NCBI RefSeq assembly: GCF_025149785.1
Contig: NZ_CP102277.1
Coordinates: 620,001 to 684,000, forward strand
Length of the DNA stretch: 64,000 nucleotides
Origin: Coprococcus comes ATCC 27758
Lineage (GTDB): Bacteria > Bacillota > Clostridia > Lachnospirales > Lachnospiraceae
Direction: 5' to 3'
Every line of letters begins with the position of its first letter. Within the stretch, counting starts at the first letter, position 1. Below the pieces are notes generated by a model, which saw only the letters and a list, made by a program, of their open reading frames with translations, ran no database searches and had not been told where the DNA came from. Both the position numbers and the translations under genes were made by a program. This document shows positions 57,628 through 64,000 of this stretch, piece after piece.

Positions 57628-59910
57628 ATGAAGGAAATTCATTTTAAAAAGATTCAGTGGAAAAAACCGGATCTGAAAGGAAAATGGCAGAAGCTGAAGA
57701 ATATGAAGCCAGGAGATATAAAGGCGCATTTAAAAAAGCAGCATGAGCGAAGACAGCAGATTCTTGAAAAGCGGCGAAACAGCAAATTCGCAAAAAAGAT
57801 GGCACCGTACTATAAGATAATGAACCGGTTCTCTTTGCCGCTTCAGGCACTGTGGGCTTGTATCATTAACTTTATCATTGAAGCACTGTCCAGACATTCT
57901 GCAATTGCAGCTTGGCAGTATATGACAGGAACACCGCTGGTATTTTTGTACAATGCCGGAATGATTTTCGTTACACTTTTAATCGCTTATCTGGTGCGGC
58001 GCCGGGTGTTTACACGACTGATCATCAGTGCATTGTGGCTCTTTCTGGGTGTTGTCAACGGAGTGATGCTGGCAAAGCGTGTTACGCCGTTTAATGCACA
58101 GGATCTAAAGACATTTACAGAAGGACTGTCACTGTTTACAAACTATTTCTCGGTGGCAGAGCTTGTGATGATGGGAATTGGTGTTCCGGCACTGCTCATC
58201 TGGCTGGTTGCCATGTGGAGACGTGCCGGACAGTATGAAGGAAAGATGCACAGGATCCCGATGCTGATTATTGTTGTTGCAGCGTTTTTTGGATATTCTG
58301 TACTGACAAATGTTGCTGTAGATAAGAGGATTATTTCTACTTACTTTGGAAATATCGCATTTGCTTATCAGGATTACGGACTTCCGTATTGTTTCTCGGC
58401 CAGCCTTTTTAATACAGGTATTTCAGAACCGAATGATTATAACAAAGACACGATCGAGAAGATCACGGATAATAGAGAGATGACAGAGAGCACATCCGAC
58501 AATGGTGTGAGACCGAATGTCTTGTTTGTACAGCTGGAATCTTTCTTTGATCCTATTGAATATGAGGATCTGCAGATGTCAGAGGATCCGATTCCGAATC
58601 TGCGCAAGATGTTTGAAAATTATTCTTCCGGATATTTTAAGGTTCCTTCGGTAGGGGCCGGAACAGCCAATACAGAATTTGAAGTGCTGACAGGTATGAA
58701 CCTGCGTTATTTCGGACCGGGCGAGTATCCTTATAAGACAAAGCTTAAGAATCAGGTATGTGAAAGTGCAGCAACTGCATTTTCTGCATTCGGTTACGGA
58801 ACCCATGCGATTCACAACAACGGTGGTAATTTCTACAGCCGTGCGAAGGTATTTAACAATATTGGTTTTGACAGCTTTACAAGTAAAGAGTTTATGAATA
58901 TTCTCCAGACAACAGAGAATGGATGGTCGAAGGATGATATTCTTCTGACGCACATCAAAGACGCTCTGGACTCTACCGAGCAGGAGGATTTTGTATTTAC
59001 AGTCAGTGTACAGGGACATGGAAATTATCCGACAGAAAAGGTGATTGAGAACCCGAAGATCACCGTAACAGGAGCACCGACAGAAGAGAAGAACAATGCC
59101 TGGGAATACTATGTGAACCAGGTATATGAGATGGATCAGTTTGCCGGTAATCTGGTAAAAATGATGGAAGAACGCGGTGAGCCGACTGTGGTTGTATTCT
59201 ATGGTGACCATCTGCCGACAATGGGACTGGAAGCAAAGGATATGAAGAACCGTTATCTGTACAATACAAATTATGTGATCTGGGACAATCTTGGACTTCA
59301 GAAAGAGGACCGGAACATTCCGTCCTACCAGATCATGGCGGATGTGATGGACCGCCTGGGATTACATTCCGGTACGGTATTCAACTATCACCAGCAGAGA
59401 CGCCAGACAAAGGATTATCTGAAGGATCTGGAGCTGTTACAGTATGATATTCTGTATGGAGACCAGTATGTATACAATGGTAAGCCGCCGATCACAGAAG
59501 GCCATATGCAGATGGGGATCAAGGAGGTTACGCTCACGGATCTTGTAGAAAATCTGGATGAGACCTATAGCCTCTACGGAACAAACTTTACTAAATGGAG
59601 CAAGGTTTACATCAATGATGAAAAGCAGGAATCTACTTTCCTCAATAATACAAGGATCGAACTTCCGGACAGTAAGCTGAAGGATGGAGACATCATTACG
59701 GTCAGCCAGGTCGGATCAAGCAATACCATCTTCAGGACTTCAAGAGAATATATTTACATGGATGGAAAAATCCTGGAATATACAGATGAAGTAAAAGAAC
59801 AGAAGAATTCTGCAAAGACGGACGGCGATCAGCAGAAGACAGAAAATGCCGGACAGTCCGGAGAACAGCAGGATCAGAATAATAAAGAAGAAAAGAGCGG
59901 GCAGCAGTAG
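57628..59910 (+). CDS. LTA synthase family sulfatase (phosphoglycerol transferase-like)
   Basis: A 760-residue membrane enzyme. After a basic N-terminus of about 65 residues come five transmembrane segments (about 70-235), then an extracellular sulfatase-fold domain: VLFVQLESFFDP near 293, GAGTANTEFEVLTGMN near 344-359 with the catalytic Thr, GTHAIHNNGGNFYSRAK near 391, SVQGHGNYPTEK near 455 and VVFYGDHLPTMG near 525. The order and metal residues match LtaS-like enzymes that polymerise or transfer glycerol phosphate from phosphatidylglycerol. The tail after 670 is a predicted beta domain followed by a Gln/Lys/Glu-rich disordered end. Whether it makes lipoteichoic acid is not provable here. 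Confidence 0.88.
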   Translation: MKEIHFKKIQWKKPDLKGKWQKLKNMKPGDIKAHLKKQHERRQQILEKRRNSKFAKKMAPYYKIMNRFSLPLQALWACIINFIIEALSRHSAIAAWQYMTGTPLVFLYNAGMIFVTLLIAYLVRRRVFTRLIISALWLFLGVVNGVMLAKRVTPFNAQDLKTFTEGLSLFTNYFSVAELVMMGIGVPALLIWLVAMWRRAGQYEGKMHRIPMLIIVVAAFFGYSVLTNVAVDKRIISTYFGNIAFAYQDYGLPYCFSASLFNTGISEPNDYNKDTIEKITDNREMTESTSDNGVRPNVLFVQLESFFDPIEYEDLQMSEDPIPNLRKMFENYSSGYFKVPSVGAGTANTEFEVLTGMNLRYFGPGEYPYKTKLKNQVCESAATAFSAFGYGTHAIHNNGGNFYSRAKVFNNIGFDSFTSKEFMNILQTTENGWSKDDILLTHIKDALDSTEQEDFVFTVSVQGHGNYPTEKVIENPKITVTGAPTEEKNNAWEYYVNQVYEMDQFAGNLVKMMEERGEPTVVVFYGDHLPTMGLEAKDMKNRYLYNTNYVIWDNLGLQKEDRNIPSYQIMADVMDRLGLHSGTVFNYHQQRRQTKDYLKDLELLQYDILYGDQYVYNGKPPITEGHMQMGIKEVTLTDLVENLDETYSLYGTNFTKWSKVYINDEKQESTFLNNTRIELPDSKLKDGDIITVSQVGSSNTIFRTSREYIYMDGKILEYTDEVKEQKNSAKTDGDQQKTENAGQSGEQQDQNNKEEKSGQQ

Positions 59911-59939
59911 AGTTCCGCTTAAGAAAGACGGGAAAGATT

Positions 59940-61247
59940 GTGAAGTATGAAGAAGTAGTCCGATATATAGAGGACATACCAAAATTTACAAAGAAGCATA
60001 CGCTTTTGCATACCCGTGAATTTATGAGAAGATTGGGGAATCCCTGCCAGGGAAGAAAGGTTCTTCATGTGGCAGGGACGAACGGAAAGGGAAGCGTCTG
60101 CGCATATATGCAGGCGATTCTTCTTTTTGAGGGAAAGCGTGTCGGATTTTTTACATCACCACATCTGGTGAAGCTCAACGAGCGGATCCGGATCAATGGA
60201 AAAGATATTGACGATGATACCTTCTGCCGGATTTTTGCAAAGGTGCGGCAGGTGGCAGAAGAACTGGAAAAGGAAGGGCTGGAACATCCTTCTTATTTTG
60301 AATTCCTGTATGGAATGGGTATGCTTGCATTTGAAGAGAATGATGCAGAGTATATTGTACTGGAGACAGGACTTGGAGGAAGGCTGGATGCGACTAATTC
60401 CTTCGAGCATCCGTTCCTGAGCGTGATCACATCGATCGGACTGGATCACACAGAGATCCTTGGAGATACGATTGAAAAGATTGCGGGAGAAAAAGCCGGA
60501 ATCATCAAAAAAGGCGTACCGGTATTTTTTGACGGCTCTGATGAAAGAAGTAGTCGGGTTATAGAAGAAACTGCCGAAAATGTAGAAGCACCGTGGTATA
60601 AAATGGAAAAAGATGCGTTGAAAATTCAAGAAATTACAGACAAACATATTGCTTTTTCTATTTTGGATGAGTATGATAATAATACCGTATGGCAGGTGGC
60701 CAGCACCGGAATCTATCAGGTGATGAACGCAGCACTTGCAATCCGGGCGATGAGATATACATTTGGCGACAAGGCAGAAATCTGCAAATGGCAGAAGGTA
60801 GTTGCATCTGTTAAATGGCAGGGAAGAATGGAAGAGGTTCTTCCCGGAGTTATCTTTGACGGGGCGCATAATCTTGCGGCAATCCGTGAATTTACAAAGA
60901 GTATCCGGCTGCAAAGAGAGGCGGAAGGGGAAATCCATCCACTGATAATCCTTTTTTCAGCCGTTGCAGATAAGGATTACAGTCATATGATCGAGCTTTT
61001 ATGCAAAGAATCGAAAGCAGATGCTTATGTCATTGCCAAAGTAGACAATAAAAGGGGAGCGCAGGCAGATACACTTGCCGCGTTGTTCCGGAAGTATACA
61101 GACAGACCGGTCTATCGGGAGGACACGCTTGCTGATGCATTTACACGTGCATTGAATGAAAAGGGCAGCGAAGGGAAACTTTACTGTCTGGGGTCGCTCT
61201 ATCTGGTAGGGGAGTTAAAAGAACTGATAGGAGGAGAAGATGCTTAA
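59940..61247 (+). CDS. folC: Folylpolyglutamate synthase/dihydrofolate synthase
   Basis: A 435-residue Mur-ligase-type enzyme adding glutamate to folates. The P-loop is HVAGTNGKGSVCAYMQ near 38-53, followed by FFTSPHLVKLNERIRING near 63-80, ETGLGGRLDATN near 143-154, TSIGLDHTEILGDT near 165-178 and FDGAHN near 309. All are intact. It starts with GTG at 59940, about nine bases after GGGAAAG, and the resulting MKYEEVVRYIE matches the family. It overlaps the following 44-residue gene by eight bases. Confidence 0.94.
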   Translation: MKYEEVVRYIEDIPKFTKKHTLLHTREFMRRLGNPCQGRKVLHVAGTNGKGSVCAYMQAILLFEGKRVGFFTSPHLVKLNERIRINGKDIDDDTFCRIFAKVRQVAEELEKEGLEHPSYFEFLYGMGMLAFEENDAEYIVLETGLGGRLDATNSFEHPFLSVITSIGLDHTEILGDTIEKIAGEKAGIIKKGVPVFFDGSDERSSRVIEETAENVEAPWYKMEKDALKIQEITDKHIAFSILDEYDNNTVWQVASTGIYQVMNAALAIRAMRYTFGDKAEICKWQKVVASVKWQGRMEEVLPGVIFDGAHNLAAIREFTKSIRLQREAEGEIHPLIILFSAVADKDYSHMIELLCKESKADAYVIAKVDNKRGAQADTLAALFRKYTDRPVYREDTLADAFTRALNEKGSEGKLYCLGSLYLVGELKELIGGEDA

Positions 61248-61374
61248 TTTTGAAGAAGAACTTAAGAAGTTCAAACCAAGTCTGGAAGTAGAAGATATCG
61301 AGAATGCAGTATATCAGGAGGATCTGTCTGATATGACAGATATCTTAAGAGAGATGATGGATCAGAAAAAATAG
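61240..61374 (+). CDS. 44-residue acidic small protein
   Basis: ATG at 61240, 5 bases after AGGAGGAG and overlapping the end of folC, opens a 44-residue frame: MLNFEEELKKFKPSLEVEDI, ending DILREMMDQKK. It is acidic and helical. The strong ribosome site, the overlap with folC and the short gap to the TPR gene (11 bases) argue that it is real. I recognise the pattern as a recurrent small gene between folC and the TPR gene in Lachnospiraceae; function unknown. Confidence 0.75.
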   Translation: MLNFEEELKKFKPSLEVEDIENAVYQEDLSDMTDILREMMDQKK

Positions 61375-61385
61375 GGGAGATTTTG

Positions 61386-62756
61386 ATGGACTATAAGCAG
61401 AAACTCGAGTACCAGTCGAACTACTGGTACAATGATGGACTGAAGAAAGCGCAGATCCGGGATCTGTCCGGGGCAATTGTGTCGTTAAAAAGAAGTTTGC
61501 AGTTTAACAGAGAAAATATCACAGCGAGGAATCTTCTCGGACTTGTCTATTATGGACGTGGAGAAGTAGCGGAGGCTCTTGTAGAGTGGATCATCAGTAA
61601 AAACTTCAGGGCTTCAGAGAATATTGCCAGCTACTATATCAGTAAGGTTCAGGATAATCCAAGTGAGCTGGAGAAAGTGAATCAGGCAGTTCACAAATAC
61701 AACCAGTGTCTTGGATACTGCAGACAGAATGGAGAAGATCTTGCGATCATCCAGCTGAAAAAGGTGGTTGTGGCACATCCGTCTTTCCTGAAGGCATATC
61801 AGCTTCTGGCACTTCTTTATATGCATTCCGGACAGTATTCCAAAGCAAGACAGAGCCTGAAGACGGCACTCAAGCTGGATGTGACGAATGATATTACGCT
61901 CCGGTATATGCATGAGCTGAACCGTCAGCGGAATCGGCAGGTTGCACATATTAAAGAGGAAAAGCATGGCAGACAGTCGGTTGTCACATACAATCTGGGA
62001 AATGAGACGATCATCCAGCCTGCAGCAACACTGCGAGACAATGCGGCAGTGATGACAGTTGTCAATATTCTGATCGGTATGGTGGTTGGAGCGGCAGTGG
62101 TGTGGTTCCTGATCGCTCCGGCGGTAAACCAGACAAAGTCGTCTACAAAAAACCGGAATGTCATTGCACTAAGCGAGCAGATAGCTTCACAGAAGACACA
62201 GATCCAGACGCTTAAGGATGAACTGGAGGGATACCGTAACAGCAGTGATGAGGTAGAATCGGCAAAGCAGACCGCCGCATCCACACAGGACAGCTATGAT
62301 GCCCTGATCAAGGTATATCAGCAGTATTATGGCGGAACAACGAGCAATGCGGATATGGCAGATACGTTGCTTGGACTGAACAGGGATTCGTTGGGAGAAG
62401 AGGGACAGAAAATCTACGATTCGATCTCCGGTTCCGTCTTCCCGCGAGTATGTGTGAGCCTGTATTCGACCGCGCAGTATGAAGTGCAGAGTGGAAATTA
62501 TGATGATGCCATTTCGGATCTTGAAAAGATCCAGAAGATGGATGACTCTTATAGTGATGGTGGTGTGTACAAGCTTCTTGGAGACGCGTATGCCGGTAAA
62601 GGTGATAAGGACAATGCAAAGAGCAATTACGAAAAAGCAGCGACCGATTATCCGGGAACACAGGCAGCATATTCGGCACAGAGCGCACTGGATGCAATGG
62701 GATCAGATGGAACTTCGGAGAATACTTCCGGTGGAACAGGCACCCAGGGACAATAA
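61386..62756 (+). CDS. TPR membrane protein linked to the spoIIA operon
   Basis: A 456-residue protein. The first 190 residues form tetratricopeptide repeats (GLKKAQIRDLSGAIVSLKRS, LLALLYMHSGQYSKARQSLK), a single transmembrane helix follows near 221-245 (MTVVNILIGMVVGAAVVWFL), then a coiled coil near 255-300 and a second TPR pair near 345-440 (YEVQSGNYDDAISDLEKIQK, LLGDAYAGKGDKDNAKSNYE), ending in a Gly/Ser/Thr tail. So it has repeats on both sides of the membrane. TTG 61383 is just before the ATG used. Role unknown; position suggests wall or sporulation. Confidence 0.85.
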   Translation: MDYKQKLEYQSNYWYNDGLKKAQIRDLSGAIVSLKRSLQFNRENITARNLLGLVYYGRGEVAEALVEWIISKNFRASENIASYYISKVQDNPSELEKVNQAVHKYNQCLGYCRQNGEDLAIIQLKKVVVAHPSFLKAYQLLALLYMHSGQYSKARQSLKTALKLDVTNDITLRYMHELNRQRNRQVAHIKEEKHGRQSVVTYNLGNETIIQPAATLRDNAAVMTVVNILIGMVVGAAVVWFLIAPAVNQTKSSTKNRNVIALSEQIASQKTQIQTLKDELEGYRNSSDEVESAKQTAASTQDSYDALIKVYQQYYGGTTSNADMADTLLGLNRDSLGEEGQKIYDSISGSVFPRVCVSLYSTAQYEVQSGNYDDAISDLEKIQKMDDSYSDGGVYKLLGDAYAGKGDKDNAKSNYEKAATDYPGTQAAYSAQSALDAMGSDGTSENTSGGTGTQGQ

Positions 62757-62774
62757 AATATAAAAGGCACAAAA

Positions 62775-62815
62775 GAGAAAGTAGCGAAAAAAGGCGTTAC
62801 TTTCTCTTTTGTTTT
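62775..62815 (+). terminator. Terminator after the TPR gene
   Basis: GAGAAAGTAGCG (62775-62786) pairs with CGTTACTTTCTC (62795-62806) with one wobble pair, then TTTTGTTTT. Confidence 0.85.
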
Positions 62816-62886
62816 ATAGGAAATTCCGAAGGAACTTCCTATAAAACAAAAGGCACTATGTGCCGTAAATGCGCACTCTTTTTATA
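62811..62886. repeat. Dispersed structured intergenic repeat, copy B
   Basis: Partner of 10618-10680. GTTTTATAGGAA (62811-62822) pairs with TTCCTATAAAAC (62836-62847) around a longer loop than copy A. The shared tail AAACAAAAGGCACTA-GTG and the GTGC/GCAC hairpin with TTCTTTTT follow. It lies between the TPR gene terminator and spoIIAA. Confidence 0.65.
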
Positions 62887-62949
62887 AATCCATCAAGGCT
62901 ATTGGCGTATTTGTATAAATAAAAAAGACAGAAAGGGGTTTAAGCAAAA

Positions 62950-63264
62950 ATGCAGTATCAGATCAAAGAAAATTGTCTTACGATTTTTCTTCCGGCGGAG
63001 GTGGATCATCACAATGCGGAGGAGATCAAACGGGAGGCGGATAAGGTGATCGAGGAGCAACATATCAAATATGTGATCTTTGATTTTGGAAGAACGAATT
63101 TTATGGACAGTTCCGGGATTGGAGTGATCATGGGACGGTACCGGCATATCTTTCTTCTTGGCGGGGAAGTATGGGCGATACATACAAGTGAACGGATGCG
63201 GCAGATTCTGAATATGTCCGGCGTGACGAAGATCATACAGATTTATGAGGAGGGAATGATGTAA
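62950..63264 (+). CDS. spoIIAA: Anti-sigma F factor antagonist SpoIIAA
   Basis: A 104-residue STAS protein. FDFGRTNFMDSSGIGVIMGR near 45-64 includes the Ser phosphorylated by SpoIIAB; dephosphorylation by SpoIIE lets it bind SpoIIAB and free sigma F in the forespore. AAGGGGTTTAAGC precedes the ATG. Its stop overlaps the start of spoIIAB by one base. Length is a little below Bacillus (117). First gene of the tricistronic spoIIA operon, normally driven by sigma H; I could not identify that promoter with confidence. Confidence 0.95.
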   Translation: MQYQIKENCLTIFLPAEVDHHNAEEIKREADKVIEEQHIKYVIFDFGRTNFMDSSGIGVIMGRYRHIFLLGGEVWAIHTSERMRQILNMSGVTKIIQIYEEGMM

Positions 63265-63734
63265 TGGAATATTTTAACGAGATGGAAGTAGTTTTTGACA
63301 GCAGATCGGAGAATGAGGGATTTGCAAGGGTGGCAGTGGCTGCGTTTATGACGCAGATGGATCCGGTTCTGGAGGAAGTGGCAGACGTGAAGACAGCGGT
63401 TTCCGAAGCAGTGACAAACAGTATTATTCATGGATATGAGGGACGGACGTCCGGAAAGATCACGGTCTGGTGCGGGATTGAAAAAGATAAGAAGACCATT
63501 CTAGTCACAGTGAAGGATCAGGGCATCGGTATCGAAAACGTGGAGCAGGCGATGGAGCCACTCTATACGACCAGGCCGGATATGGATCGGTCCGGGATGG
63601 GATTTGCATTTATGGAAGCATTTATGGATGAAGTACAGGTGGAATCTGTGCCTGGAAAAGGGACTACGGTTTGGATGAAGAAAACGACAGGAGGGGAAAA
63701 GAAGGAAGCTGTATGGACCACACAATCGCATTGA
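63264..63734 (+). CDS. spoIIAB: Anti-sigma F factor/kinase SpoIIAB
   Basis: A 156-residue GHKL-fold protein kinase. It holds sigma F inactive and phosphorylates SpoIIAA. N box AVSEAVTNSIIHGYEG near 46-61, G1 box VKDQGIGIENV near 85-95 and G2 box RSGMGFAFMEAFMDEV near 110-125 are complete. The C-terminal tail after residue 142 is Lys/Glu-rich. It overlaps sigF by 22 bases. Confidence 0.95.
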   Translation: MEYFNEMEVVFDSRSENEGFARVAVAAFMTQMDPVLEEVADVKTAVSEAVTNSIIHGYEGRTSGKITVWCGIEKDKKTILVTVKDQGIGIENVEQAMEPLYTTRPDMDRSGMGFAFMEAFMDEVQVESVPGKGTTVWMKKTTGGEKKEAVWTTQSH

Positions 63735-64000
63735 TCAGACGGGCTCACGAAGGGGATGAAAATGCGAGGGCACAGCTTGTGGAGGAAAACACCGGTCTGA
63801 TCTGGTGTGTGGTGAAAAGATTTTACGGACGGGGCACAGAGGCAGAGGATTTATTTCAGATCGGAAGCATCGGGCTTTTAAAAGCGATCGATAAGTTTGA
63901 TCTGGGCTATGATGTGAAATTTTCAACCTATGCAGTTCCGATGATCACGGGAGAAATAAAGCGTTTCCTGCGTGATGACGGGATGTTGAAGGTCAGCCGT
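63713..64000 (+). CDS. sigF: RNA polymerase sigma-F factor, N-terminal part (cut by window edge)
   Basis: The ATG at 63713 follows GAAGGAAGC and opens 96 residues to the end of the window without a stop. Region 2 is visible: NTGLIWCVVKRFYGRGTEAE, DLFQIGSIGLLKAIDKFDLG and DVKFSTYAVPMITGEIKRFL, the core-binding and -10 recognition part of sporulation sigma factors, then RDDGMLKVSR. With spoIIAA and spoIIAB before it, this is sigma F, the first forespore sigma factor. It overlaps spoIIAB by 22 bases. Confidence 0.95.
   Translation, partial: MDHTIALIRRAHEGDENARAQLVEENTGLIWCVVKRFYGRGTEAEDLFQIGSIGLLKAIDKFDLGYDVKFSTYAVPMITGEIKRFLRDDGMLKVSR

Overview
The window comes from a low-to-mid GC, spore-forming Firmicute of the class Clostridia, most likely a gut Lachnospiraceae. 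This is inferred from the spoIIAA-spoIIAB-sigF operon at the right end, a small acid-soluble spore protein, AddAB instead of RecBCD, a T-box leader, a yybP-ykoY manganese riboswitch, purine-rich AGGAGG ribosome sites, and the gene pairing pyrF-pyrK-pyrD-pyrE. I cannot name the species from sequence reading alone.

Layout. 1-10.6 kb is chromosomal backbone: the start of a DnaQ-like exonuclease gene, a small XRE regulator with a membrane partner, a GDSL hydrolase, a split chromate-type transporter pair, a decayed NADAR gene, phosphoglucomutase, a manganese riboswitch with mntP, a two-component system, hisH-hisF and ung. 10.6-25.4 kb is an accessory island. It holds a defective IS4-type element (10697-12005), a D-amino acid transaminase gene, and a second near-identical IS copy that is split by a 10.8 kb integrative mobilizable element. 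The two IS halves (13243-14183 and 24962-25328) rejoin exactly when the element and one CA dinucleotide are removed. The element carries a large serine recombinase, a MOBQ-type relaxase with a recognisable oriT candidate, RepA-like, CHC2 and VapE replication proteins, TnpV, three XRE regulators and a DUF1835/DUF3658 cargo gene. It has no type IV secretion genes, so it would need a helper to transfer.

25.4-38.8 kb: an ArsR/SmtB metal sensor with its own operator, a TPR lipoprotein, hflX, addB-addA, a DUF1294 gene with an internal deletion, a 220-nt near-palindromic intergenic region, a padR-DUF1700-DUF4097-PspC envelope module with a self-operator, a spore protein and a divergent WecG/TagA-like protein. 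38.8-44.2 kb: a PucR-type regulator, ftsE-ftsX, a coiled-coil M23 peptidase and an S41 protease, which together look like a cell-wall hydrolysis control unit. 44.3-50.8 kb: pyrF-pyrK-pyrD-pyrE, two small membrane proteins, VanZ and an M29 aminopeptidase. 50.8-54.4 kb: purE-purM-purN-purD behind a clear promoter. 54.5-61.4 kb: T-box-valS, an LTA-synthase-like sulfatase, folC and a 44-aa protein. 61.4-64 kb: a TPR membrane protein and the spoIIA operon, with sigF cut by the window edge.

Strongest points for follow-up: the base-exact nested insertion with its inferred attB/attP, the MOBQ oriT in the element, two transposase-dead IS copies that remain almost identical, the 220-nt palindrome at 35.04-35.26 kb, a two-copy structured repeat (10.62 and 62.81 kb) with compensatory changes, a three-hairpin leader upstream of mntP bounded by a 19-bp direct repeat, and a NADAR gene fossil. 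I found no convincing wholly new multi-gene system.
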